Shown piece by piece: positions 16,929 to 25,007 of a stretch of DNA of 59,818 bases. The stretch comes from an uncultured Spirochaetaceae bacterium (GTDB lineage: Bacteria; Spirochaetota; Spirochaetia; Sphaerochaetales; Sphaerochaetaceae): NCBI GenBank assembly GCA_944389105.1, contig CALXLD010000037.1, positions 1 to 59,818 of the forward strand, in the 5' to 3' direction. Below the pieces are notes generated by a model, which was not told where the DNA came from, did not search any database, and was given only the letters and a program-made list of their open reading frames with translations. Within the stretch, counting starts at the first letter, position 1. Every line of letters begins with the position of its first letter. The translations under genes were made by a program, and so were the position numbers.

Positions 16929-18379
16929 TGGAAGAAATTATAGATATTGTACGGGACGGTAAGAACAAGACAGCAATATGGATCGGAAGCGATGATTTCG
17001 GAATCCCAAAGCATCTCATGCAGGGAGAGAAGCAGAACGGAATCATATCCGATGGGAAAAGCATAACGAAATGGTACTGGGACGGACTATGCGCCATAAA
17101 TGGCGAAAGATATGTCTATTTTGAACCGTGCAGGATCCGTCCGATATATGCATTAAGCACATCATGCAGGGCAAACGCGCTGAAGATAGTAAGGAATATC
17201 GCATTCGCGCTTGAAGGAATGAAAAAGGATTTCCTTGATCTTATTACAGGAGTGTTCCCGCTTTTCAGGATATGGATCTACGGAGAATCAGATGTGCTTC
17301 TCCTTCCTCCTGATCTTGGGGATATCTTCGCAATAATGCGCACAGAGGAAAGAAAGGAAGCAGAAGTAAACAGGATAATACAGAGCACGGCCGAGAAACA
17401 GTTTCTCCTGATAACGGAGATGGCAGAGCTCCTGTATTATGCAGCCTCCGGCCGCTTTCCTTTCGCTTCGGATACAGTGAGGGGTTCCGGATACAAAGAA
17501 GCGCCGATCTCTCTTTATGCAAAGCTTCCTGAAAAGACAGAAGGCTTCCTGAACTTCATCTTCCATGCGAAAAGCAGGGAAATGAGAGATATCATGGGGA
17601 ACAGGGACGGCGGAGAGAATCTCTCATGGTTCCTGAAGCGTTCAGAGGACCTTGAGTGGCCACTTGAGGATATAACAGAAGAAGAGAGAGACAGGAATAT
17701 CGAGAGAACCGAAAGCTCACCAGAATACGAAGAATTCTTCAAGGTCAGAGAGAAGATAAATAAAAGGAATGCTTTCTGGCGAGTCAAGGGAACCATAATA
17801 ATCGTCGTTTCTGTGGCAGCAATAGCTATAGGCGGCTTCCTGTTCAACTACATAAGCCATCTTCTGGAACCTCCATTGACGAGGGATCTTGAACCAGAAG
17901 GAATCATAGAAGCATTTTACAGATCCCAAAGCGAATGCGAGCCTGAAAGCCTCACAACTGCGCTCAAAGGCTGCTCAGCACCGCAGGAGATGGAAGTCAC
18001 AAACCTTTTTGTCTCAACCAGGACAAGAATGGCATATGAGAACTTCGATCCTCTCATAAATGCAGCTGAATGGGTTGAGGATGGAATGCCTCCTGTTCCT
18101 GAATCCTCTGCAATCTACGGTGTGGTTCTTGAGAATATAACGCAGACTGGGGAAAATACCTACACTGCGGAAAGCACATGGTATACACCTTATCCATATG
18201 ATGAAAGCGAGACTGTACAGGCAACACTTACTTCGATTCCGGTTTATGTATACGACATAGACCAGAGCTTTACCTTCACATGGAATGACAGAGGATGGTG
18301 GAATATAACCGATACAGAGATTACAGACAGCAAGTTCCTAAGGACGGAAATCGTCAGTACATACGCCCTTGAGCGCTAA
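16928..18379 (+). CDS. Membrane protein with degenerate protein-kinase-like cytoplasmic domain
   Basis: 483 residues, not assignable to a named family. A soluble N-terminal part (about 1-280) is followed by one transmembrane helix (about 293-310, GTIIIVVSVAAIAIGGFLF) and an extracytoplasmic domain. The region LLPPDLGDIFA (about 125-135), MAELLYYAASGRFPF (about 167-181) and ENLSWFLKRSEDLEW (about 229-243) recalls the C-lobe of Ser/Thr kinases, where a similar 'LLYxxxTGxxPF' helix and a final SLEEWL segment occur. No HRD, DFG or P-loop is visible, so it would be a pseudokinase. This is pattern-based inference. Overlaps the MEMO stop by 1 nt and converges into miaA by 42 nt. Confidence 0.5.
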   Translation: MEEIIDIVRDGKNKTAIWIGSDDFGIPKHLMQGEKQNGIISDGKSITKWYWDGLCAINGERYVYFEPCRIRPIYALSTSCRANALKIVRNIAFALEGMKKDFLDLITGVFPLFRIWIYGESDVLLLPPDLGDIFAIMRTEERKEAEVNRIIQSTAEKQFLLITEMAELLYYAASGRFPFASDTVRGSGYKEAPISLYAKLPEKTEGFLNFIFHAKSREMRDIMGNRDGGENLSWFLKRSEDLEWPLEDITEEERDRNIERTESSPEYEEFFKVREKINKRNAFWRVKGTIIIVVSVAAIAIGGFLFNYISHLLEPPLTRDLEPEGIIEAFYRSQSECEPESLTTALKGCSAPQEMEVTNLFVSTRTRMAYENFDPLINAAEWVEDGMPPVPESSAIYGVVLENITQTGENTYTAESTWYTPYPYDESETVQATLTSIPVYVYDIDQSFTFTWNDRGWWNITDTEITDSKFLRTEIVSTYALER

Positions 18380-19294
18380 GTAAGAAGCAATACCATCTGT
18401 ATCATCTGGATGGAAGAAGCGGCATGATGAGAAAGAACGGAAGAATGTCATCTGCCGCTTCGCGTATTTCTCTGTGGATCGTATTATTTCCTCTTTTATA
18501 GTTTCCAGGGATGCTTCTCCGGATTCAGAGGCTTCTATGAACTCTCTGTATCCGATAGCATGCATTGCTGGCCAGGATGAATCGGCCCCCATTCTGAAGA
18601 GCTTCCTGATTTCCTCATAGAACCCAGCCTCAAACATCTGCCCGACACGCAGCCTTATGCGTTTTTTCAGCTCTTCTTTATCCCTGACAAGGCATATGAG
18701 AACAAAAGCGTCATCAGGCTCTGAAGAAACCGGAAAAGAAGAGAGAGGACATCCAGATGCCCTATAGACTTCAATTGCACGCGTTATTCTGTACAGATCA
18801 TTCGCCTCGATGCGTTCATAGGAGACTGGATCAATCTCCTTAAGATAAGAATAAGCCCACTCCTTACCGTTTCTGGCAACTTCGTCTCTGACTTCATTTC
18901 TTATTCTTTCATCCGCAGGAGGGGCTGATGAAGGACCATAGACAAGCTGTCTTATGTAGTATCCGGTTCCACCTGTTATAAGCGGAATCTTTCCCCTTGA
19001 CTCTATTTCAGGAATAAGGGCTGCCGCATCACGGGCAAAATCCCCGGCAGTATACTGCTCCCAGGGATCTCTGATATCAACAAGATGATGAGGAATAAGC
19101 TCTCTGAGCTTCTGGTCAGGTTTTGCAGACCCGATATCAAGTCCTCTGTAAACCTGCACCGAATCTGCATTGATTATCTCAGCAGAATGCGAGAACAGAG
19201 CCTCGGTCATGGCTGTCTTTCCAACAGCTGTAGGACCGATGAGCACAACGGCCTTATTCTTCCTTGCCGTCCTCTTCTGTATATTCAATCTCAT
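18338..19294 (-). CDS. miaA: tRNA dimethylallyltransferase
   Basis: 318 residues. Transfers the dimethylallyl group to A37 of tRNAs reading U-starting codons. Motifs: P-loop VLIGPTAVGKT (about 17-27), INADSVQVYRGLDIGSAKP, HHLVDIRDPWEQYTAGDF, ITGGTGYYIRQLVYG, and the later AIGYREFIE; all standard for MiaA. It begins within the 3' end of rpoZ (41-nt overlap), suggesting translational coupling; no start further down leaves room before the P-loop. Its 3' end overlaps the convergent membrane protein gene by 42 nt. Confidence 0.95.
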   Translation of the reverse strand: MRLNIQKRTARKNKAVVLIGPTAVGKTAMTEALFSHSAEIINADSVQVYRGLDIGSAKPDQKLRELIPHHLVDIRDPWEQYTAGDFARDAAALIPEIESRGKIPLITGGTGYYIRQLVYGPSSAPPADERIRNEVRDEVARNGKEWAYSYLKEIDPVSYERIEANDLYRITRAIEVYRASGCPLSSFPVSSEPDDAFVLICLVRDKEELKKRIRLRVGQMFEAGFYEEIRKLFRMGADSSWPAMHAIGYREFIEASESGEASLETIKEEIIRSTEKYAKRQMTFFRSFSSCRFFHPDDTDGIASYLALKGVCTDDFRP

Positions 19295-19457
19295 CGTTGA
19301 GGGCGCGTGTAAGGACTACGGAAACGATTTTCTCGCCCTCATCCTCTATTTCCTTCTTCTTGTCGGTTGCTGAATAGATAGCAGCTTCCTTTATAGCTAC
19401 GCAGGTCATCTCGTAGACATTGCCTTCTTTATCGATAAGTTCATCTAGAGGAATCAC
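19254..19457 (-). CDS. rpoZ: RNA polymerase omega subunit-like protein
   Basis: 67 residues. MIPLDELIDKEGNVYEMTC and AIKEAAIYS correspond to the spirochaete version of the RpoZ N-terminus, and KIVSVVLTRALNDEIEY to the later conserved helix. Omega assists folding and assembly of the beta' subunit of RNA polymerase. The start is GTG at 19457 with AAGGAG 6 nt upstream (19464-19469). Very short and acidic at the C-terminus, so the call rests on a few positions. Overlaps the start of miaA by 41 nt. Confidence 0.65.
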   Translation of the reverse strand: MIPLDELIDKEGNVYEMTCVAIKEAAIYSATDKKKEIEDEGEKIVSVVLTRALNDEIEYTEEDGKEE

Positions 19458-19472
19458 ATGAATCTCCTTATA

Positions 19473-19506
19473 AAAGCCTTTTTATTCTAGCGTAAGATAA
19501 GGCTTT
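19473..19506 (-). terminator. Weak terminator-like hairpin between Cmk-like gene and rpoZ
   Basis: AAAGCCTT (19473-19480) pairs with AAGGCTTT (19499-19506) across an 18-nt loop; on the minus strand the right arm is followed by TTAT. It overlaps the Cmk-like stop codon. May attenuate read-through into rpoZ-miaA. Confidence 0.35.
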
Positions 19507-20041
19507 ATGCCAATACCCCGCTCTCCTTCTTCCTTACAGCCCCGATTATTATATCGACGATTTCCTCCGGAGATTTTTCATCAGCTGCGATTACGAGATC
19601 AGCAACCTCCTCAGCAGATGTATTATCTATACCGTATATCTTCATGTAGCGCTGAGTATCATTGCTGTCCCTTGTTACCGTCTGATTATATCTCTCCTCG
19701 AATGTTCCCCCTTCCCTCTTCTGGATGCGAGAGGCCCTTGTCTCAGCTGAAGCTGTAAGGTAGACCTTCAGATCCGCATCTTTAAGCATCCATATCGCAA
19801 GCCGGGAACCAAGTACGCAGTCCGGTACAGCCATTGCCATCTCAACCTGCCTTCTGTCCAGTTCCCTGTCAATATCGTAGTCATTCTCAGCCATACGGCA
19901 GAAAGTCCAGAAATCAACCCCGCGCTCATCAGCCATCTGACGGAAAGTGAAATTGATCATTGGATACCCGAGCTTCTCTGAAAGAAGCCTTGTAACAGTG
20001 GTATTTCCGCAGCCGCTTCTTGAAGAAATAGCAATTCTCAT
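19505..20041 (-). CDS. Cytidylate kinase-like protein (short archaeal-type)
   Basis: 178 residues. The P-loop region MRIAISSRSGCGNTTVTRLLSEKLG has the (d)CMP kinase spacing, although the classical GxxGxGKS is altered to SRSGCGNTT (Asn in place of the P-loop Lys). A conserved VLGSRLAIWML motif (about 75-85) and SAETRASRIQKREG lid-like segment follow. The family phosphorylates (d)CMP or unknown nucleotides. The missing P-loop Lys is notable and reduces confidence in kinase activity, although short CMP kinases of this group vary here. Overlaps yicC by 4 nt. Confidence 0.75.
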   Translation of the reverse strand: MRIAISSRSGCGNTTVTRLLSEKLGYPMINFTFRQMADERGVDFWTFCRMAENDYDIDRELDRRQVEMAMAVPDCVLGSRLAIWMLKDADLKVYLTASAETRASRIQKREGGTFEERYNQTVTRDSNDTQRYMKIYGIDNTSAEEVADLVIAADEKSPEEIVDIIIGAVRKKESGVLA

Positions 20042-20901
20042 TCTATGTTCCTTATCTGTTCCCTGATATTCTCAACATCATCCTTCATGTTCACCACAAG
20101 AAGATTTATCTCTACAAGCTGGCTCTTTGAAGCTATGGTATTGCACTCCCTCTGCATCTCCTGACATAGGAAATCCAGCTTTTTGCCAACTGGCTCGGAC
20201 GATGAAATAAGCTTCCTGTATTCATCTATATGCACACCAAGCCGGGAGACTTCCTCGTTTATTGAATAGCGGACCAGAATTGCACCAAGCTCTGAAAGGA
20301 AATCGCTTTCTCCAGCCTTCTTCCCAGAAAGCTCTTCATACTTCTCTTCGAGAAGCTTTCTGTAATGACCTTCAAGTTCTGCAGATCGCTCTCTGATGCT
20401 ATCAAGGGAAGATGCAAAACTGTTTCCAAGTCTTTCAAGATCGCATCTTGTTCCTTCTCCTTCACGGAGCTTTCCTTCCTCAAATGCCTTAAGAGCTTCT
20501 CCGACAGCTGCCCCCACCCCTTCCTTATAAAATGCAGCATCATCTGTATTCACTGTGGTGATAACGCCATCTACAGAAGCATAATCCGAAACCATCGGAA
20601 GCGGCGTCTCCGCAATATCAGCAATCCGTCCAAATGCCGCTTTATAGGCTTCTACAAGCCCTTCATCGACTGAAAGCCTGATATTGCTTTTTATCACATG
20701 CAGGCGCAGGGAAAACTCTATACGGCCCCTTCTTGCCTTTTCCTTGATTCTCTCATCAGCCCAGCTCTCATACTGGGATAGTCCAGGTGATATATTGTGG
20801 ACAATATCCAGATAGCGATTATTATAGCTTTTTATATCACACTCTATGGAGTAATCCTGGGAAATATATGAAGCATGGCCATAACCCGTCATACTCTTCA
20901 T
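20038..20901 (-). CDS. yicC: YicC/YloC family endoribonuclease
   Basis: 287 residues from ATG 20901, chosen because GGAGGT lies 6 nt upstream and the family begins MxSMTGYG (here MKSMTGYGHA). Conserved blocks include IECDIKSYNNRYLDI, the central AFEEGKLREGEGTRCDL, and the C-terminal GKKLDFLCQEMQRECNTIASK and MKDDVENIREQIRNIE. YicC proteins are endoribonucleases implicated in sRNA decay. In an operon with the zinc-ribbon gene, the 139-residue unknown and the Cmk-like gene. Confidence 0.92.
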   Translation of the reverse strand: MKSMTGYGHASYISQDYSIECDIKSYNNRYLDIVHNISPGLSQYESWADERIKEKARRGRIEFSLRLHVIKSNIRLSVDEGLVEAYKAAFGRIADIAETPLPMVSDYASVDGVITTVNTDDAAFYKEGVGAAVGEALKAFEEGKLREGEGTRCDLERLGNSFASSLDSIRERSAELEGHYRKLLEEKYEELSGKKAGESDFLSELGAILVRYSINEEVSRLGVHIDEYRKLISSSEPVGKKLDFLCQEMQRECNTIASKSQLVEINLLVVNMKDDVENIREQIRNIE

Positions 20902-20924
20902 GCAGCACCTCCAGCCAAATTGTA

Positions 20925-21344
20925 TCACTCACAGTCTCTGACAAACAGAGTAAAAACAGAAGGAAAGCTTTCCTTCACACCCTCAAGCAGAGACAAGGCT
21001 TCCTCCCTTGTCTTCACAATGAAGGCTGAGGACAGCCTTCGAGGGACCGGGGAGAAGATTACGCTGTCGAGAGCTTTCATGAGCTTCGCTGAATCCTTTG
21101 CATCAGGATCTGCAATAACAACAAGATACTGTGCTGAAGATAAAGCAGAAGCCCAGCTGTGCCTATCCTCAAAGACCCCGGCATCAGGCAAAAGCACAAT
21201 GCAGCAAGGTTTATTATCCTCGCATACCTTTCTTGCTTCTTTTGGAGTACTGACAGTAACAGAACTCCCGATCGGTGTGAAAAATGAGGGTACAGTCCTC
21301 TGTATCCTCACTTTCTCATTCTTTTTCTTCCAGAATGGCATCAT
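20925..21344 (-). CDS. Unknown 139-residue protein
   Basis: Soluble protein with no recognisable family. The N-terminus is basic (WKKKNEKVR); a central CIVLLPDAGVFEDRH and YLVVIADPD suggest alternating beta strands and helices, perhaps a receiver- or Rossmann-like fold, but the active-site residues of those folds are not evident. It starts 1 nt after the zinc-ribbon gene and ends 23 nt before yicC, so it is co-transcribed with RNA-metabolism genes. Confidence 0.65.
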   Translation of the reverse strand: MMPFWKKKNEKVRIQRTVPSFFTPIGSSVTVSTPKEARKVCEDNKPCCIVLLPDAGVFEDRHSWASALSSAQYLVVIADPDAKDSAKLMKALDSVIFSPVPRRLSSAFIVKTREEALSLLEGVKESFPSVFTLFVRDCE

Positions 21345-21345
21345 C

Positions 21346-21510
21346 TTACTTAGAAAGCTTTGCGTTGCATTCCTTGCAGACTTTTACCTTGTTTCCGTCA
21401 ATCTCCCTCTCATAAAGGCACTTGATGGAAGTTCTCTTGCAGACTGGGCAAGTTGCTCTTCCATTGTTGAACTGATCGCGGATACCTGTTCCTCTATGTG
21501 CTTTGGACAT
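21346..21510 (-). CDS. 54-residue zinc-ribbon protein
   Basis: Short gene below the usual length cut-off: ATG at 21510 with AAGGAG 6-7 nt upstream, stop TAA at 21346. The protein starts MSKAHRGTGIRDQFNNGR and carries two CxxC pairs, CPVC (about 20-23) and CKEC (about 46-49), separated by a basic hairpin-like stretch, i.e. a compact zinc ribbon likely to touch RNA or a protein complex. It resembles small conserved spirochaete proteins of unknown role. First gene of the yicC operon, with its own sigma70-type promoter. Confidence 0.8.
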   Translation of the reverse strand: MSKAHRGTGIRDQFNNGRATCPVCKRTSIKCLYEREIDGNKVKVCKECNAKLSK

Positions 21511-21544
21511 ACTTTTCTCCTTATTCAGTATCGGTTTCCCATAG

Positions 21545-21574
21545 ACTATACCCCAACCTCTTGTCCGGGGTCAA
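21545..21574 (-). promoter_or_regulatory. Promoter of the zinc ribbon-yicC operon
   Basis: On the minus strand TTGACC (21574-21569) is separated by 18 bp from TATAGT (21550-21545); the start codon is at 21510 with a normal leader and Shine-Dalgarno. Confidence 0.6.
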
Positions 21575-21581
21575 CAACAGC

Positions 21582-22490
21582 TTAAAGAAAGGCAAAAAGA
21601 ATCGGCATGAGAATGAGGGAAATTATTATCGAAACAGTACTTGCAAAACCGACAAGTTCCACATCGCCTTTCAATTCCGAAACAAAGGCAGGACTTGCCG
21701 AGCTTATCGGGGCAAATGCCGTTATTGCAACAGCTTTCCTCACCTCATATGAAAAAGGCGCAATCGTGAAGAACAGGAATGCTATGACAGAGGCAAGCAC
21801 AATGCGCAGAACATTCACCGTCAGCACCTCCTTCAGCTTCGACCTGTCGGAGCTGAACTCAAGCATAAGCCCGATCATGATCATGGCCATCGGCCCATTT
21901 GCAGGGCTTATCATCGAAGCAAACTCGAAAACACGATCAGGAAGGCTAATGCCGATGATGCTGAGAACCAGCATAATGAAGTAAACGGTGAATGATGGTT
22001 TTCTGAAAATCGTAAGAACAGAACGAAGCACAGAGCGTCCTGGATCCACGCCAAGCACCAGGGCCGTGACAATGAAATTAAGGCCGAGGCACATAGGACT
22101 ATTGCCCATATCAAAAAGGCATGTTGCAACAACGCCAGTAGCTCCAAGGATTCCGGAAACGAAAGGAAGAGTAAAATTCCCTATATTATATGCAGGCAGC
22201 TCAAGCATGTAGAAAATACGCTCATCACGGCTTCCTCTTCTGGATATCATATAACCTGCAAGAAGCATCAGCCAGTTTGCCGCAAAGGATATCAGGGGAA
22301 TGGACATATAGCTCCATTCAAACTCAAATGTACGGAAACTTACCAGAATCGCACAAGGCAGCGTTATATTCAGGATAACCCGCGCTATTGCAACTCCATC
22401 TTCCTTTGTCAGCACTCCGATTTTCTTCATCAGATAGCCAAGGACTACCATAAGAAGAAAGAAACATGCTCTGATCAGAATATCCGCCAT
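21582..22490 (-). CDS. AEC family transporter (auxin efflux carrier type)
   Basis: 302 residues from ATG 22490, preferred to the longer frame (22556) because GGAGG lies about 4-6 nt upstream and the longer frame would run through a terminator. About ten hydrophobic helices in two five-helix halves: MADILIRACFFLLMVVLGYLM at the start, TLPCAILVSFRTFEF with the unwound helix region, YNIGNFTLPFVSGILG, and in the second half SPANGPMAMIMIGLMLEF. AEC proteins move carboxylates such as malate or malonate by secondary transport; substrate here unknown. Confidence 0.85.
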   Translation of the reverse strand: MADILIRACFFLLMVVLGYLMKKIGVLTKEDGVAIARVILNITLPCAILVSFRTFEFEWSYMSIPLISFAANWLMLLAGYMISRRGSRDERIFYMLELPAYNIGNFTLPFVSGILGATGVVATCLFDMGNSPMCLGLNFIVTALVLGVDPGRSVLRSVLTIFRKPSFTVYFIMLVLSIIGISLPDRVFEFASMISPANGPMAMIMIGLMLEFSSDRSKLKEVLTVNVLRIVLASVIAFLFFTIAPFSYEVRKAVAITAFAPISSASPAFVSELKGDVELVGFASTVSIIISLILMPILFAFL

Positions 22491-22530
22491 ATTTCCTCCC
22501 CCGCTATAATAGCCGTATTCAGGGGAACGG

Positions 22531-22553
22531 AAAAGCCCGGCGGACCGGGCTTT
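22531..22553 (-). terminator. Rho-independent terminator of the small membrane protein gene
   Basis: Minus strand AAAGCCCGG-TCCG-CCGGGCTTT(T). Nine-base-pair stem right after the stop at 22557; it separates this gene from the AEC gene. Confidence 0.85.
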
Positions 22554-22556
22554 CAC

Positions 22557-22928
22557 TTACTCTTTCTCTGTTTCATGAGCTTCGACATCAACAGCTTCTG
22601 CCTTTGCTCTCTTCATATCCTCCGCATCTGCCTTTCTAGCTTTTTCATCCAGCTTCTTTTCATCCTTATGGCTATTCACCTGCAGGATAACAAAAATAAC
22701 CATCAGCACAAGTCCTGCATCGAATGAAAGATGACCGAAGGACGAAAGTGCTGTACCTGAATACGGAGAAGCCACCACGTATCTCATTGAGTATGCGAAA
22801 TGACCATGACCATAATTATAAACAGCACTGTGAGGAGAACCGATATAAGCCCCTGCTGATGTGAGCAGAATACCGACAACTATAAGAATGATAGCAAAAA
22901 CCAGTGATACTATCGAACTTTTCTTCAT
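22557..22928 (-). CDS. Small two-helix membrane protein of unknown function
   Basis: 123 residues. Two transmembrane helices (about 7-29 and 70-82, GLVLMVIFVILQV) flank a short loop rich in His, Tyr and Gly (YNYGHGHFAYSMRYV). The C-terminal 40 residues are charged (K/E/D/A) and probably form a cytoplasmic helix. No family recognised. GAGGT lies 8 nt upstream of the ATG. Apparently monocistronic with its own terminator. Confidence 0.65.
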   Translation of the reverse strand: MKKSSIVSLVFAIILIVVGILLTSAGAYIGSPHSAVYNYGHGHFAYSMRYVVASPYSGTALSSFGHLSFDAGLVLMVIFVILQVNSHKDEKKLDEKARKADAEDMKRAKAEAVDVEAHETEKE

Positions 22929-23001
22929 TTCTCTACCTCCGCTATAGAAGATAGCACTTTATCAGAAGAAAAAGGCAGACTTCACAGAAATGACAACAAA
23001 A

Positions 23002-23586
23002 CTATTTTCTCTCTGCATGAATCGAAATCACTGTGCCGATATCAGGAAGATTGTCACGTTCTGCAGCTTTTATACCGAAGCCGATCATTGACAATGCTCT
23101 TATAACATCATCCCCCTGATACCGCTTCATCAGTATGCTTCTGCTTTCATCCCACCATGCCTTTTCCTCTTTCATAGGAGAATAGACAAAGGTATCCGTC
23201 GAAGGAAACGACAGGTAAAGATTTCCGCCTTCAGTAAGGCTGTCATGAAGAGAATAGAGATACTGTGTCAGCTCTCTGGTTTCCAGAGTCTCAATGGAAA
23301 GCACCGATACTGCAATATCTATATTTTCATAAACACCTTTGCTGAACGGAATAATGCCCCTGACGATATCAGGCACCTCGGATGCCACCTCATCAATGAC
23401 AGAGGCATCATCGGATGCTGCGATAATAGTGCTCTGGGGATAAAGCGTCCTGAAAAGCGGCGCAAGAAATACCGAGGAATCTCCGGACAGGAGTATGCGC
23501 TTCGCTTCCTCCCGCATGCACTGCAGCTCTCCAGCATATCTGAAGAGCTCGGCATTATCTGTCATCCATTCTCCGAGAAGATGCAT
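23002..23586 (-). CDS. Methyltransferase-like protein with degenerate SAM-binding site
   Basis: 194 residues. Secondary-structure pattern of a class I methyltransferase: TIIAASDDASVIDEV (strand plus acidic residue region), ENIDIAVSVLSIETL (motif IV-like), LYSLHDSLTEGGNLYLSFP (motif VI-like). The glycine-rich motif I is not evident (SSVFLAPLFRTLYP), so SAM binding may be lost or altered. The gene overlaps gltS by 1 nt (TGATG) and is last in the plsC-like/gltS run. Role unknown. Confidence 0.5.
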   Translation of the reverse strand: MHLLGEWMTDNAELFRYAGELQCMREEAKRILLSGDSSVFLAPLFRTLYPQSTIIAASDDASVIDEVASEVPDIVRGIIPFSKGVYENIDIAVSVLSIETLETRELTQYLYSLHDSLTEGGNLYLSFPSTDTFVYSPMKEEKAWWDESRSILMKRYQGDDVIRALSMIGFGIKAAERDNLPDIGTVISIHAERK

Positions 23587-25007
23587 CAGTCATTCTCCCC
23601 AAGCCAGAACTTTCCGATCTTCCTGAAGGCTTTCTTCCCTGCCGCAATCCTATATGCAATTATGAAAATCAGAGTGTAGATGAAAGTTATTCCAAGCATC
23701 GCATAAAAAAGAACAGGAGCATTCTGCGCATAGCTGTATGCAGGAAGATTTACAAACAGAATCAGAGGGAAGACAAAGATGAATACCATTCCAGATGCAT
23801 ATGCGTAATCACGGGCGGCAGGTGTCTCGAAATCAGGATCGACGACGCGGAGAAGAGAAAGCCCTGTCGGGAGAGTACCTGTCGCGGTTCCGAAAAGCAC
23901 AAGCATCCTGTAGAACTGATGATCGGAGAAGATCCTTGAAGAATACCATGGAAGCACAAAGCATGTTATGAGTATTCCGACAGCTATCAGGATAATTACC
24001 GGAATATAATAAGAAGCAAGCGCTGTAAGCGATATAGCTCCCAGACATGCCGCAACTGTAAGATCCACAGAAAGGCCATTGATCCTATTGAGTGTACCAT
24101 TATCGATTGTATAATCGATGCCGGTTTTACGTATGATGGCACGGACAATTGCTGCAGCGAACATACTGAAGATGAAGTTCACACCCCAGAGAGTGGAGGA
24201 AATCTCCGCCCCGATAGGTCCCAGGAGACCAAGAAGCTTCTCTATGATAGCAAGCATTGCCCATGATACAAGATACGATGCCATGATCAGAGCCACATGG
24301 TATGAAAGTGTATCAATAGATTCTCCTTCAGAAGTAAGCCTTGAGCCCTCCCTGCTCTCCCCTTTCTTAAGGAATCCGGAAAAAAGCTTTCTTTCCTGAA
24401 GCTTCCTTGCATCTTTTTCCGGTATCCAGCCTTTCTTTACTCCCAGGTTTATAAGAATAACACCACCGATGCTTCCTGTGATGAATCCAGCTGCGGCCAT
24501 TGCAAGCCCAACGGAAGTAGCCCCTTCAAACCCCATTGACTCCCATGGGAGTGATATCGAGTAAGCCTGTCCCGGGCCGAGCTCAAAACCAAGCGGCAAC
24601 GAAAGTCCTATAGCAGGGAAAAGATCCGGGATGAAAGTAACAATCATCAGCAATGTTGCTACAAGACCAAAGAAGCACTGCAGACCGTACTGCCCGAAGA
24701 TTGCAATGACATTCTCAAAGAATGAACGCCTTGCGCTGCCATCTCTGGGTTTGTCATCAGACGGATTTCTCAATGCCATGGCAATGAATGAAATATTCAG
24801 AAGATGATATACAAGATCTCCAAGGAACGTAGCCTCCAGGTTTATACGGGGAGCAACGAAATTGTAGAATACAAGAAGAAAGAATCCACCGATTATTGCA
24901 GAGGGAATAAGAAATCGCTGGAGAATCCTGACCTTAGCTCTCAGCAATGCCCCTACAAGAAGTCCTAAACCAACAATCCCCAAATTAATGATTGCGTTAA
25001 AATCCAT
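23586..25007 (-). CDS. gltS: Sodium/glutamate symporter (GltS family)
   Basis: 473 residues, longer than the about 400 of E. coli GltS because of an insertion after helix 6. About twelve hydrophobic helices; typical family segments are LIPSAIIGGFFLLVF, GLQCFFGLVATLLMIV, ELGPGQAYSISLPW with the conserved GPGQA re-entrant motif, and the second LFGTATGTLPTGLSLLR re-entrant motif. Imports glutamate with Na+. Its start overlaps the acyltransferase gene stop by 1 nt. Confidence 0.9.
   Translation of the reverse strand: MDFNAIINLGIVGLGLLVGALLRAKVRILQRFLIPSAIIGGFFLLVFYNFVAPRINLEATFLGDLVYHLLNISFIAMALRNPSDDKPRDGSARRSFFENVIAIFGQYGLQCFFGLVATLLMIVTFIPDLFPAIGLSLPLGFELGPGQAYSISLPWESMGFEGATSVGLAMAAAGFITGSIGGVILINLGVKKGWIPEKDARKLQERKLFSGFLKKGESREGSRLTSEGESIDTLSYHVALIMASYLVSWAMLAIIEKLLGLLGPIGAEISSTLWGVNFIFSMFAAAIVRAIIRKTGIDYTIDNGTLNRINGLSVDLTVAACLGAISLTALASYYIPVIILIAVGILITCFVLPWYSSRIFSDHQFYRMLVLFGTATGTLPTGLSLLRVVDPDFETPAARDYAYASGMVFIFVFPLILFVNLPAYSYAQNAPVLFYAMLGITFIYTLIFIIAYRIAAGKKAFRKIGKFWLGEND

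Noticed and set aside
20875..21585. 236-codon plus-strand frame across the zinc-ribbon and unknown genes
   Set aside because: Antisense to three minus-strand genes that have proper starts and family motifs.
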